Position numbers and translations under genes: made by a program. 64,000 bases of DNA. Source: Fluviispira multicolorata (GTDB lineage: Bacteria; Bdellovibrionota_B; Oligoflexia; Silvanigrellales; Silvanigrellaceae). The stretch covers positions 761,526 through 825,525 of the forward strand of contig NZ_WFLN01000004.1 of NCBI RefSeq assembly GCF_009208585.1, written 5' to 3'. This document shows, piece after piece, positions 10,112 to 19,477 of the stretch. Under the pieces are notes generated by a model, which saw only the letters and a list, made by a program, of their open reading frames with translations, made no database searches and was not told the origin of the DNA. How positions within the stretch are numbered: the stretch's first letter is position 1; every line of letters starts with the position of its first letter.

Positions 10112-11207
10112 GCACTGCAGCCAATAACTTCTTTTCCCGATAAAGACACTCGTCCATTATACATTTTGAAATCTTTTGTAAAGGTAACACTGTATGAGTT
10201 GCACCAATAGCAATAGCTTCTTTGGGCATTCCAAAAACAATACTTGTATTTTCATCTTGAGCAATATTAAAACTTCCTGCATTTTTCATTTCTAAAAGAC
10301 CTTGTGCACCATCATAACCCATCCCAGTTAACACAACACCTATGGCATTTTTTCCCACTAATTGAGCCACTGAAGAAAAAAGTGGGTCTGCGGCAGGTCT
10401 CACACCATGCACAAGAGGACCATCTTTTAAGCGGACACAAAATTGTGATCCATGTTTTGCCAATATCATATGCAAATTTCCTGGGGCAAGAAGAACCCGC
10501 CCTGGATGAACAATATCATTAGATTCCGCTTCTTTTACTTCAAAAGGACAAATACTATTTAATGAATCAGCAAATCTCGCAGTAAATTCTTTTGGCATAT
10601 GCTGAACAATCACTGTCCCAGGTATTTCTGCAGGAAGATTAGAAAGAAGATGTTTAAGAGCTTCTGTTCCCCCAGTAGATGCAGCAATGGCTAAAATCGT
10701 TTTTTGTGTCTTAGAAAAATTACCTGGAATTACTTTTTTTACATTTGTATTTAAAGGATGATTCATATTCATAGAACGAATATTTGAAACCTTAGCTCCT
10801 GCAGCCGCTTTTACCTTTCCAATCAGTTCAAGCCCAATGGATTCTAAAAGTGTATTTTTATCAAGAACAGGCTTTGCAAAGATATCCACAGCACCAATTG
10901 CCAATGCTCTCAATGCAGTTTCTGATTTCTCTTTTACATAACTGCTAATCACGATTGTTGGGACTGGAAAATGTTCCATAACTTTTTCAAGAAAAGTAAG
11001 ACCATCCATTTTAGGCATTTGGATATCGAGCGTCATGACATCGGGTTTTAATTCAACCAGTTTTTCACGTGCAACATAAGGATCAGGAGCGAAACCAACA
11101 ACCTCAATATCAGGATCAGAAGAAAGCATATGAGCAACAAGTTGGCGGATAATATTTGAATCGTCAACTATTAGAACTCTAATTTTTTTATCAGTTTGAC
11201 TTATCAA
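10104..11207 (-). CDS. cheB: Chemotaxis protein-glutamate methylesterase/deamidase CheB
   Basis: CheB removes methyl groups from receptor glutamates and deamidates glutamines during adaptation. The 367-residue protein has an N-terminal receiver domain (VLIVDDSN; phospho-acceptor Asp at residue 61 in TLDIQMPKMDGL). The C-terminal methylesterase domain shows the catalytic triad motifs: Ser in AIAASTGGTEAL, His in VQHMPKEFTARF and Asp in GMGYDGAQGL. The start is a TTG with AGGAG six bases upstream. It is the last gene of the cheA-cheR-cheD-cheB operon, 30 bases after cheD. Confidence 0.96.
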   Translation of the reverse strand: MISQTDKKIRVLIVDDSNIIRQLVAHMLSSDPDIEVVGFAPDPYVAREKLVELKPDVMTLDIQMPKMDGLTFLEKVMEHFPVPTIVISSYVKEKSETALRALAIGAVDIFAKPVLDKNTLLESIGLELIGKVKAAAGAKVSNIRSMNMNHPLNTNVKKVIPGNFSKTQKTILAIAASTGGTEALKHLLSNLPAEIPGTVIVQHMPKEFTARFADSLNSICPFEVKEAESNDIVHPGRVLLAPGNLHMILAKHGSQFCVRLKDGPLVHGVRPAADPLFSSVAQLVGKNAIGVVLTGMGYDGAQGLLEMKNAGSFNIAQDENTSIVFGMPKEAIAIGATHTVLPLQKISKCIMDECLYREKKLLAAVPI

Positions 11208-11237
11208 AAGCTTCTCCTTTCCGTCTTTAATGAAACA

Positions 11238-11690
11238 TTAACCAACAAATTCATGAAAAACTTCAAAAGTATGCGTAGTAAATTTAATTCTTCTGCTTAA
11301 ACTCCCGCCTACATTATATTCTACCACAGGAATTTTTAATTTTTCCAATTCTAAAAATGCTAAATCAATATTCTGTTTTCCAACACAATCTGGAAATATT
11401 GTAGTTCCTAAAATATTTCCTCCTCCATATAACTTGGCTTGAATATGCTCAAATTTACCATTCAATAAGTCATGTAATTCACTATATAAAAAAGCAATTG
11501 CATTAGTTCCATACTTTAAACTTAAATTATTTTCTTCAATTGGATAAGGTAATAAAAAGTGATTTAATCCACCCATTTTTCTTTCAGGACAGTAAAGAGC
11601 GACAGCTATACATGATCCTAAGACTGTTGATATTTGTGTCGGTTCTTTTGTGACAAGAGCATGACCTGGGTAGAGAAAAACAGAATTCAT
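11238..11690 (-). CDS. cheD: Chemoreceptor glutamine deamidase CheD
   Basis: CheD deamidates specific receptor glutamines and in some bacteria binds CheC. The 150-residue protein carries the family motifs PGHALVTK, the catalytic Cys in VLGSCIAVALY and His in GLNHFLLP, plus AKLYGGGNILG. Its start overlaps the stop of cheR by one base, so the two are translationally coupled. No cheC or cheX gene is visible in the window, so any partner phosphatase must lie elsewhere or be absent. Confidence 0.95.
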   Translation of the reverse strand: MNSVFLYPGHALVTKEPTQISTVLGSCIAVALYCPERKMGGLNHFLLPYPIEENNLSLKYGTNAIAFLYSELHDLLNGKFEHIQAKLYGGGNILGTTIFPDCVGKQNIDLAFLELEKLKIPVVEYNVGGSLSRRIKFTTHTFEVFHEFVG

Positions 11691-12598
11691 TAGATTTTCT
11701 CCAAAGTTTTTCCTTTTTTATACACCGAAGGAGCGATTGATTTCAATGATTCAGGTCCATTTAAAATTGATTCTGAATGACCTAAAAATAAATACCCATC
11801 TTCATTTAAACAAGCTTCAAATTTTTTGATGGTTTTTTCAATTTGCTCTTTTTCAAAGTAAATAAGAACATTTCGACAAAAAATAATGTCAAATTTGTGC
11901 TGAAATGGATAATATTCCTCCACTAAATTAAATAAAGCAAAATTTATTTTATCACGGAGATCCTTAATCACTCGATGATAACCCAAATGCCGCCCCTTTC
12001 CTTTTTCAAAAAAGCGTAGATTATATGATTCGGGAACATTCGACATTTCTTTCTCACCATAAATACCAATGCTGGCTTTTGTCAGAACTGCTTTATCGAT
12101 GTCAGTAGAAAGAAAATGAAGTTGCCAACCCTCATTTTTGGGTATATTTTCGTTAAGCACCATAGCAATTGTATAGGGCTCTTCACCCGTACTTGAAGCT
12201 GAACACCAAATACGTAGATCATATTGACATAAACTTCTTTTTCTAATTAATAATTTTTCAATTAAACTTGGCAGTAAATCAAAATGATTTGCTTCACGAA
12301 AAAAACTTGTCATATTCGTTGTCATTGCCAAAATAAATTCATCAATTAATTTTTTCTCACCTTCAATAAGTTTATTATAAAATTCTTTATGATTTTTTAA
12401 TTGATATTGCTTTAAAACACGTGCCACTCGACTGGATAAAAGTGTTTGATTTTTATCGGAGTATGGTAGATTTATTCCAGTGTGATTTTTTAAAAAACAA
12501 GATAATTTATTAAATATATTTTCTTCAATTGTATAATCAAAATTTACATTATTAGTATGAGTATCTAGTATTAAATTTTCATGATCATTTTCATTCAT
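11690..12598 (-). CDS. cheR: Chemotaxis protein methyltransferase CheR
   Basis: CheR transfers methyl groups from S-adenosylmethionine to receptor glutamates. The 302-residue protein has the N-terminal helical domain and the Rossmann-type methyltransferase core: TSFFREANHFDLL, the SAM loop WCSASSTGEEPYTIAM, STDIDKAVL, and FDIIFCRNVLIYF. The start codon overlaps the cheA stop in an ATGA junction, and its own end overlaps cheD. The order cheA-cheR-cheD-cheB is typical of a CheD-containing adaptation system. Confidence 0.97.
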   Translation of the reverse strand: MNENDHENLILDTHTNNVNFDYTIEENIFNKLSCFLKNHTGINLPYSDKNQTLLSSRVARVLKQYQLKNHKEFYNKLIEGEKKLIDEFILAMTTNMTSFFREANHFDLLPSLIEKLLIRKRSLCQYDLRIWCSASSTGEEPYTIAMVLNENIPKNEGWQLHFLSTDIDKAVLTKASIGIYGEKEMSNVPESYNLRFFEKGKGRHLGYHRVIKDLRDKINFALFNLVEEYYPFQHKFDIIFCRNVLIYFEKEQIEKTIKKFEACLNEDGYLFLGHSESILNGPESLKSIAPSVYKKGKTLEKI

Positions 12599-14520
12599 TT
12601 TGAAATTCCTAAATTTATTTCAGAATGAGCCTGCGGAATAATATTATGTTCATTATGAATATTTTGCCCTTTATGGGCAGATGCTATCAAGCCTTCTAAG
12701 TCAAGAATAAGACCAACTTTTCCATCACCCAGAATTGCTCCTCCGCCAATTCCTTGTACATGCTTAAATACATCTCCAAGACCTTTAATTACAACTTGAC
12801 TTTGTCCGAGAACTTCATCAACCAACAATGCAACTTGATTTCCTCTTTCTTCAACTACGACAACTGTTTGAGTCCCCTCAATAACTTCTAATTCTGTAGA
12901 TAAAACTTCTCCTTTAACCCATTTTCTTAAACGTATAAGGGGAAGAAAATTACCTCTTACTTGAATAACTTCATTTTTGTTACTTAATCGGGTAATTGAT
13001 TGAATATCAGGTTGCAAAAGTTCACAAATATTTTCCATTGGAAGAGCATACACATCATTGTGAACTCTCACTTTCATTGCATCTGCAATTGCTGTGGTTA
13101 AAGGAATCCACAAACGAAAACGAGTTCCTTCACCTGGTTTACTTTTGATTTCAATATTTCCTTTTACTTGCTCTATATGAGATTTAACAACATCAAGTCC
13201 AACTCCACGCCCCGATATTTCACTAACAATCTCTGCAGTGGAAAACCCAGGTGCAAATAATAAATCATAAACTTGTGCGTCACTCATTTGATTGTGACTA
13301 TCATTATTTGGGATAAGACTTTTTTGCAAAGCTCTTTTAATAATTTTCTCTCTAATTATTCCTCCCCCATCATCTTCTATATCAATAAAGACTCTCCCAG
13401 ACTGATATCCAGCAGCTAAATTTATTTTTCCAACTTCTATTTTTCCTTTAAGAACTCTTTCATTGGGAGACTCAATACCATGATCAAGCGCATTTCGACA
13501 GAGATGCATAAGAGGATCTCCAAGAGATTCAAAAACAGCTCTATCAATCTCAGTTTCTTCACCAGACATTGTAAATTCAACGGGTTTACTCAATTTAATA
13601 GAAAGGTCTCTTACAGCTCTATTCACTTTAAGAAATAATGGGCGAATTGATGTCATGCGCATTGATAATGCTTTTTCCTGTAACTCCCGTACTATTTTAT
13701 CTAGTAAAACAAGAAGTGAACTTAAATGCTGATCTTGATTAATACATAAAATTTCATTACAAATTAATTGGCTTTTTACAACAACAAGCTCTCCAACTAA
13801 ATCCAATACAGAATCTATTCTGTCCGCACTTAATTTTACAATTGCAGACTTATTTTGTGTCTGAGGGTTATCATTATTTACTTTAGCAATGATATTATTT
13901 TTTATTTCATAATTAAGATTTTGAGTTTGTGAATTTGTTTCTTCTGATTTTACTTTTGTTTCATAAGTGGAAAACTTCTCATCAAAATTCATTTCGCTTT
14001 GATCATCTTGCTTTTTCTGAACATCTTTTTTTGGTAAATTTTCATCAAAAAACCCAAACCCTAGGTTTGCTGATTCTGATTTATTTTGTACAGTAGAGTC
14101 TTCAGGCAGATGATTCACAAGCACAAAACTATTAATTTTTTCGACCAAATCAATGCAATTCGGCTCAGCATTTAAATCTTGTTTTAAAGCAAGTACATAA
14201 TTTTTTAGTCTGTCATTTATTGCAAGCAAGAGAGAAATAATTTCTGTTGAACACAATTCTTCTTTAACCCTTAAAATACATAATAATTCTTCAGCAGCAT
14301 GGGCAAAATGACTAAAATGCACAAATCCAATTGAACCAGAAGAGCCTTTCATTGAATGAACAAGTCTAAAAATTCGATTCAGCTCCTCTTGTTTACTTTC
14401 TACAGATTCAAGATTCATAAACGCTTCTTCACATTCCTCAAGCATAAACGTGCATTCAATAAGAAAAGATTTTTTTAATTCTGTTAAAAATTCTTCTTCT
14501 GTTTTAATTATATTCGCCAT
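12595..14520 (-). CDS. cheA: Chemotaxis histidine kinase CheA
   Basis: CheA is the receptor-coupled kinase that phosphorylates the response regulator and CheB. In 641 residues it shows the P1 Hpt domain (phospho-acceptor His55 in RLVHSMKGSSG), a variable linker of about 120 residues where P2 would be, the P3 dimerisation helices (SADRIDSVLDLVGELVVVKSQ), the P4 ATPase (HLCRNALDHGIESP, DDGGGI, GRGVGLDVVKSHIE) and a C-terminal CheW-like P5 domain. The linker is low-complexity and Asn/Gln-rich, with no obvious P2 fold, so docking of the regulator may be direct. AAGGGA precedes the ATG by 7 bases. Confidence 0.97.
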   Translation of the reverse strand: MANIIKTEEEFLTELKKSFLIECTFMLEECEEAFMNLESVESKQEELNRIFRLVHSMKGSSGSIGFVHFSHFAHAAEELLCILRVKEELCSTEIISLLLAINDRLKNYVLALKQDLNAEPNCIDLVEKINSFVLVNHLPEDSTVQNKSESANLGFGFFDENLPKKDVQKKQDDQSEMNFDEKFSTYETKVKSEETNSQTQNLNYEIKNNIIAKVNNDNPQTQNKSAIVKLSADRIDSVLDLVGELVVVKSQLICNEILCINQDQHLSSLLVLLDKIVRELQEKALSMRMTSIRPLFLKVNRAVRDLSIKLSKPVEFTMSGEETEIDRAVFESLGDPLMHLCRNALDHGIESPNERVLKGKIEVGKINLAAGYQSGRVFIDIEDDGGGIIREKIIKRALQKSLIPNNDSHNQMSDAQVYDLLFAPGFSTAEIVSEISGRGVGLDVVKSHIEQVKGNIEIKSKPGEGTRFRLWIPLTTAIADAMKVRVHNDVYALPMENICELLQPDIQSITRLSNKNEVIQVRGNFLPLIRLRKWVKGEVLSTELEVIEGTQTVVVVEERGNQVALLVDEVLGQSQVVIKGLGDVFKHVQGIGGGAILGDGKVGLILDLEGLIASAHKGQNIHNEHNIIPQAHSEINLGISK

Positions 14521-14550
14521 TATTATTTCCCTTAATCAAAAAAATTAATT

Positions 14551-15099
14551 TTATTTATTTATTTTTTTTACATTTGAATTAGAAAAAACAACTCGAATAT
14601 TTTGCATTGCGAGCAATTTTTGTGCTGCAAGTTTCACTCTTGGAGATATATATTGTTCCATTTGGACAGTTTCGGTAAAGTTTTGAATATCTTTTTTTGC
14701 CTGTTTTATTGCTAATGAATAACTTAACGCATCTTGTACACGATTGACTAAAACATGTGGCGCAAATGGTTTATTTAAAAAATCAAACGCCCCTAATTTT
14801 AAAGCTGTAATCGTAGCATCCTGATCGCCATATGCTGTTAAAATAATAAAAGGAGTTTCTAAATCAAACTCGCGTAATTGTTTTAATAAATCGAGTCCAC
14901 CCAGTATGGGCATACGCAAATCAGAAAGAATCACATTAAATGGATCTTTTTTATGTTTATCAATTGCTTCTTGTCCATTGTGAGCAGTTTCAACCCAATC
15001 AAATGATTCACTTAAAAGATCTTCAATAGCACTTGCCAATCCATCTTCATCATCAACAACTAAAATTCTTCCTGAAACTTCAATTTGAGTTGTGTCCAT
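14551..15099 (-). CDS. Receiver-domain response regulator with helical C-terminal extension (probable CheY role)
   Basis: The first gene of the chemotaxis operon, 30 bases ahead of cheA. The receiver domain (about residues 10-130) has the acidic pocket VVDDED, phospho-acceptor Asp60 in LSDLRMP, the Thr in ILTAYG and Lys in FLNKPF. A C-terminal helical stretch of about 55 residues (to residue 182) follows and has no known output domain. The start at 15099 is chosen because GGAGGG precedes it by 6 bases; a longer frame to 15174 lacks such a site. Its place suggests that it is the CheY-like regulator, though it is longer than the usual 120-130 residues. Confidence 0.88.
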   Translation of the reverse strand: MDTTQIEVSGRILVVDDEDGLASAIEDLLSESFDWVETAHNGQEAIDKHKKDPFNVILSDLRMPILGGLDLLKQLREFDLETPFIILTAYGDQDATITALKLGAFDFLNKPFAPHVLVNRVQDALSYSLAIKQAKKDIQNFTETVQMEQYISPRVKLAAQKLLAMQNIRVVFSNSNVKKINK

Positions 15100-15213
15100 G
15101 GAAGCTCCCTCCACATTTAAAATAAAACTTTCTCTTTTTATTTTACCGCATAAAAAATAGGGGAGAATAATCAAATTTGTTAGAGTGCTAAGAGAATGAC
15201 GTTGATTTTTTTA

Positions 15214-16041
15214 TTAACATGGAACGAGGTGCTGTGCTTTTTTTTCAGACGCACAAATTATTTCTTCTTTATCATAATAAACATTCATTAAAGTAAGCGG
15301 CCATGCAGGAGCACACATCCCTGTTTGTGTTCTGTCTTTATGAATAAATGCTTCGGTTATGGTATTCATTGAGCGCTTTCCAGTCGCCATTTCTACTCCT
15401 GTGCCAACCATATTGCGAATCATATTTTTTAAAAATCCTTCTCCCCAAATATCAATTACAATCATTTCTGAATGGATTGGGTGTATCCAAGCATCCGCAC
15501 TCATAACCTTGCGCACCGTTGTCTTTGCCGAACAATCCGAAGAACGAAATGCGGCAAAATCATGTTCACCCTCAAACTCTTTTAGAACCTCTATAATTTT
15601 TTCTGGGGAAAACTTACTTCGAACATGCCATGCTCTTTTTGTTAAAAAAGCATGTTCTGAAAACCCATACCATATAAGGTAACGATAGTGTTTACCAGTC
15701 GCGTGAAACCGTGCATGAAAGTCAGATGCAACAAATTCTGCCGAAGTAACACAAATATCAAGTGCTAAATGTGAATGCAATATACCATTCATTCCACGCA
15801 CAATTCGTTCACAATCTGATGTTGTTTTTGTATGAAAATTTAATACATAATACTGGGCATGCACACCAGCATCCAGTCGACTGCAACCACATAACGTTAC
15901 CTTTTCAGAACTAAACACATTCCAAGCATTGGTAATTGCTTCCTGCACAGTAAAAGCATGTGGCTGATACTGATATCCACTAAATTTTTCTCCATTCCAA
16001 GAAAGAATAAGTTTCAAATTTCGATATTCATTTATTTCCAT
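15214..16041 (-). CDS. truA: tRNA pseudouridine(38-40) synthase TruA
   Basis: TruA isomerises uridines 38-40 in the anticodon stem of several tRNAs. The product of about 275 residues has the catalytic Asp in CSRLDAGVHA, the KHYRYLIW strand and the C-terminal FLKNMIRNMVGTGVEMATG motif. The ATG at 16041 lies 5 bases after AGGTGA; a GTG nine bases earlier falls inside this ribosome site, so the ATG is preferred. It follows uvrB by a single base and is surely cotranscribed with it. Confidence 0.96.
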   Translation of the reverse strand: MEINEYRNLKLILSWNGEKFSGYQYQPHAFTVQEAITNAWNVFSSEKVTLCGCSRLDAGVHAQYYVLNFHTKTTSDCERIVRGMNGILHSHLALDICVTSAEFVASDFHARFHATGKHYRYLIWYGFSEHAFLTKRAWHVRSKFSPEKIIEVLKEFEGEHDFAAFRSSDCSAKTTVRKVMSADAWIHPIHSEMIVIDIWGEGFLKNMIRNMVGTGVEMATGKRSMNTITEAFIHKDRTQTGMCAPAWPLTLMNVYYDKEEIICASEKKAQHLVPC

Positions 16042-16042
16042 T

Positions 16043-18073
16043 TTAATCACCTGAAAGCATAAATAACTGCTCTTTTAAAATATTTATTTTATCTCTTAAC
16101 TCAGCCGCCAACTCAAATTCCATTTTTTGCGAAGCTTTTTGCATTTCTTTAACGAGCTTTTGTATATGTTTTTCAAGTTTTTTAGGATTATTTATAATAT
16201 TAAGATCTTCTAAATGCGAAACCGCTTGGAGCAGTTTCTCTTGATAATCATCACCATAATCTAAATTATAAAGTTTTCGCAAATTTTCTGGTATTTTCTT
16301 TGAAATAGTTTGGGGTGTGATATCATTTTCTTTGTTATATTGTAGCTGTTTATTTCGTCTTCGTTCTGTTTCAGTTAAACAAAATTTAATACTTTCTGTT
16401 TCTTTATCTGCATATAAAATGACTCTTCCATGCGCATTTCTCGCTGCTCTACCAACAGTTTGAATGAGACTTGTTCTACTTCGTAAAAAACCTTCTTTAT
16501 CAGCATCTAAAATAGCAACCAACTCAACTTCAGGAAGATCGAGTCCTTCTCTTAATAAATTAATTCCAACTAAAACATCAAAAATTCCAAGACGTAGATC
16601 TCTTAATATTTCAACTCGCTCCATGCTTTGAATTTCTGAATGTAAATATTTAACTTTAATTTTAAAATCCGAAAAATAACTTGTAATTTCTTCAGACATT
16701 TTTTTTGTTAAAGTTGTTACTAAAACACGACATTTTCTAGCAATTGTTTTTTGAATTTCAAACAATAGATCATCAATTTGCCCTTGGGCAGGTTTCACAA
16801 CAATTATAGGATCAATTAAACCTGTGGGACGAATGACTTGTTCAATAATTTCATTGCCAGCTTTTTGCAATTCGTATTGCGATGGAGTTGCTGATACGTA
16901 TATTGTTTGTCCCATTCTAGCCTGAAATTCTTCAAAATTGAGAGGACGATTATCAAGCGCAGAGGGTAAACGAAAACCAAAATGAACCAGTGTTTCTTTA
17001 CGAGCTCTATCTCCTCTATACATTCCACCAATTTGCGGAACTGTCACATGACTTTCATCAATTACTAAAAGATAATCCTTTGGAAAATAATCTAATAAAG
17101 TGGATGGTGGTTCACCTTCAGTCCGACCATCAAGGTAACGAGAATAATTTTCGACTCCTTGACAATAACCAATTTCTCGAAACATTTCTATATCATGAAG
17201 AGTTCTTTGTTCAATTCTTTGCGCTTCTAAAAATTTTCCATTTTCTTTAAAAAGTTTTAATCTTTCAAGAAGATCTTTTGTAATTTCAACAATAATACCT
17301 TCAATTTTTTCTTCTTCAAGAACGTAATGAGTTGCGGGATAAATACTTACTTTTTTAATATTTTCTATAACAGTGCCACGCAATGCATCGATAATAGAAA
17401 TTTTTTCAATTTCATCTGCCCAAAACTGAATGCGAATAGCCTTTTCTTTTTCATAAGTTGGGACAAGCTCAATAATATCTCCACGCACTCTAAACTTTCC
17501 ACGTTCTAAAGAGATATCATTTCGAGAAAATTGAATAGAAATTAGATGTCGAATAAAATCATCTCGAGCAAGCTGCATTCCCTGTTCAAGTAAAACACGC
17601 GCATTTAAATAGGATTCGGGTTCTCCTAAGCCATATATACAACTTACAGAGCTAACAATAATCACATCACGTCTTTCAAATAAAGCACGCGTAGCGCTGT
17701 GGCGCATTTTATCAATATCATCATTTATTGTTGCCGTTTTATCAATAAATGTGTCGGTACTTGGTACATACGCCTCTGGTTGATAATAGTCATAATAACT
17801 TACAAAATATTCAACTGCGTTATTTGGAAAAAGTTCTTTAAATTCTTGAAAAAGCTGTGCTGCAAGAGTTTTATTATGTGCAATAACAAGAGTTGGTTTT
17901 TGAGTTTGCGCAATCACATTAGCAATCGTAAATGTCTTTCCTGACCCCGTAACACCTAACAAAACCTGATCTGTTAAGCCATTTCGCACTCCACTCACCA
18001 ATTTTTCGATAGCTTGAGGTTGATCGCCCATAGGCTTGAGAGACCAAGTGGCTTGAAATTTCTCTTCGCTCAT
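16043..18073 (-). CDS. uvrB: Excinuclease ABC subunit B (UvrB)
   Basis: UvrB is the damage-verifying helicase-like subunit of nucleotide excision repair. The 676 residues are the normal length. Visible are Walker A ([15 protein letters not shown], near residue 40), the beta-hairpin region [22 protein letters not shown] split over the damage-binding segment, DESHVT, the helicase motif [19 protein letters not shown] and a C-terminal UVR motif (about 635-670) for contact with UvrC. GGGA lies before the ATG. No LexA-like operator is obvious upstream. hemH is 15 bases upstream on the same strand, so uvrB may share its promoter. Confidence 0.98.
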   Translation of the reverse strand: MSEEKFQATWSLKPMGDQPQAIEKLVSGVRNGLTDQVLLGVTGSGKTFTIANVIAQTQKPTLVIAHNKTLAAQLFQEFKELFPNNAVEYFVSYYDYYQPEAYVPSTDTFIDKTATINDDIDKMRHSATRALFERRDVIIVSSVSCIYGLGEPESYLNARVLLEQGMQLARDDFIRHLISIQFSRNDISLERGKFRVRGDIIELVPTYEKEKAIRIQFWADEIEKISIIDALRGTVIENIKKVSIYPATHYVLEEEKIEGIIVEITKDLLERLKLFKENGKFLEAQRIEQRTLHDIEMFREIGYCQGVENYSRYLDGRTEGEPPSTLLDYFPKDYLLVIDESHVTVPQIGGMYRGDRARKETLVHFGFRLPSALDNRPLNFEEFQARMGQTIYVSATPSQYELQKAGNEIIEQVIRPTGLIDPIIVVKPAQGQIDDLLFEIQKTIARKCRVLVTTLTKKMSEEITSYFSDFKIKVKYLHSEIQSMERVEILRDLRLGIFDVLVGINLLREGLDLPEVELVAILDADKEGFLRSRTSLIQTVGRAARNAHGRVILYADKETESIKFCLTETERRRNKQLQYNKENDITPQTISKKIPENLRKLYNLDYGDDYQEKLLQAVSHLEDLNIINNPKKLEKHIQKLVKEMQKASQKMEFELAAELRDKINILKEQLFMLSGD

Positions 18074-18088
18074 AGACTTTCCCTTTTA

Positions 18089-19123
18089 TTATGCTTCTCG
18101 AATTATATCTGCAACTGTTTCAGACCACTTCGCATGGGAATTCAAGGAGGTGACAAGCACGAGATCTTCTCCTCCCAATGAAAGCCATTGCTCTTTTGCA
18201 CGCATTTGAATTTCCTCAAGAGTTTCAAGACAATCAGCGACAAAAGCGGGGCACATAACAGCAATACGTTTTGCTCCCTTGCTCACTAAATCTGGCAATA
18301 TGAGATCTGTATAAGGTTTAATCCAGGGATCTCTGCCAAGCCTCGATTGAAAAGAAGTCATATGATTGTCATCAGTCAATTGCAATAATTTAACCAACGA
18401 TCGCGTTGTCTCATAGCATTGTGCTCGATAGCAATATTTATTTTCAACTTGTATAGATTCACAGCAGTTATTTTTTGTTAAACAATGATTTTGCAAGCTC
18501 GAAGTATCTGATTTTTTCACATGCCTTTCTGGCAACCCATGATAACTAAACAAAACAAAATCAGCACGAAAATGATTTATTTGTGGCTTAGCAATTTCAT
18601 AAAAGCTTTCTAAAAATCTCTTATCATTATAAAAATATGTAATGTATTTTAATTTTGGTATATTCCATTTCGAATTACATATTTTACCAACTTTTTCAAA
18701 CACACTCCCAGTTGCGGCAGATGAATACTGAGGAAAGAGTGGAAAAACAATAATTTCATCTATATTCTTTTGGATCAATTTTTGTATTGCAAATTCTATT
18801 GAAGGATTTTGATATCTCATACAGAATTCAACTTCGTATTGATCTCCTAAAATTTTTCCAACATTTTCAGCTAATATTTTCCCATGTATGAGTAAGGGAG
18901 ATCCTTCTTTTTTCCAAATCATTTTATATGCATGTGATGATTTCTTAGTGCGAAATGGTAAAATTATAAAATTTAATAATAAAAAACGCCCTACGGCAGA
19001 GATATCTATGACTCTTGGATCGGAAAGGAACTCACGCAAATATTTTCTTACATCAGGAACTTCAGGGGAATCTGGCGTACCAACATTAACAAGCAAGACT
19101 CCAGTGCGTTTTTTTAAATTCAT
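18089..19123 (-). CDS. hemH: Ferrochelatase HemH
   Basis: HemH inserts ferrous iron into protoporphyrin IX, the last step of protohaem synthesis. The 344-residue protein has GVLLVNVGTPDSPEVPDVRKYLREFLSDPRV split over the N-terminal region, FPLFPQYSSAATGSV and the active-site His in VLFSYHGLPERHV. Several cysteines (NCCES, YCYRAQCYETT) lie in the central part, where some bacterial ferrochelatases carry a [2Fe-2S] cluster; I cannot tell whether they form one here. GGATT precedes the ATG. It heads the hemH-uvrB-truA gene string. Confidence 0.96.
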   Translation of the reverse strand: MNLKKRTGVLLVNVGTPDSPEVPDVRKYLREFLSDPRVIDISAVGRFLLLNFIILPFRTKKSSHAYKMIWKKEGSPLLIHGKILAENVGKILGDQYEVEFCMRYQNPSIEFAIQKLIQKNIDEIIVFPLFPQYSSAATGSVFEKVGKICNSKWNIPKLKYITYFYNDKRFLESFYEIAKPQINHFRADFVLFSYHGLPERHVKKSDTSSLQNHCLTKNNCCESIQVENKYCYRAQCYETTRSLVKLLQLTDDNHMTSFQSRLGRDPWIKPYTDLILPDLVSKGAKRIAVMCPAFVADCLETLEEIQMRAKEQWLSLGGEDLVLVTSLNSHAKWSETVADIIREA

Positions 19124-19477
19124 TGTTCAATCCATTTACCTTATAAGTTCTGTTTAAAAATGAAAATTTGAGGTATTATATTATCTTATAAGGTATAAGT
19201 TAATATAAGCCCCTTCAAATGGGACAGTTATCACTATTGTTTAAAGAAAACAAACTTCATTTTTACTACACCTGCAGTTCTAAGAGCATTCAACAATATA
19301 AAATCGCAAACAATATATCTCTGTCATGCAACAACCTTGACAGATAGGACAACATGTCACTTTTTGCATAAAAACAATACATTTATACTTAATATTGAAT
19401 TCACTGACTCGGCAATAAATCCTAGACAACTGAATCTTTGATTTTTTATAAAATTACAAAAGACAAGGAGGTGGAGA
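19124..19477. other. Intergenic region between divergent hemH and cyclase genes
   Basis: A 354-base AT-rich gap that must hold two divergent promoters. A TTGACA occurs at 19337-19342, but no TATAAT-like box lies 15-19 bases beyond it. TATACT at 19384-19389 is a better -10 candidate for the cyclase gene, without a good -35. AAGGAGGT at 19465-19472 is the strong ribosome site of the cyclase. I see no RNA gene or reading frame worth calling. Confidence 0.45.

Noticed and set aside
18411..18520. Iron-sulphur cluster in ferrochelatase from the Cys cluster
   Set aside because: The cysteines are suggestive, but their spacing could not be matched with confidence to a known [2Fe-2S] ferrochelatase pattern by eye, so it is mentioned only as a possibility.
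19337..19342. TTGACA as -35 box of the cyclase gene
   Set aside because: No acceptable -10 hexamer lies 15-19 bases downstream.
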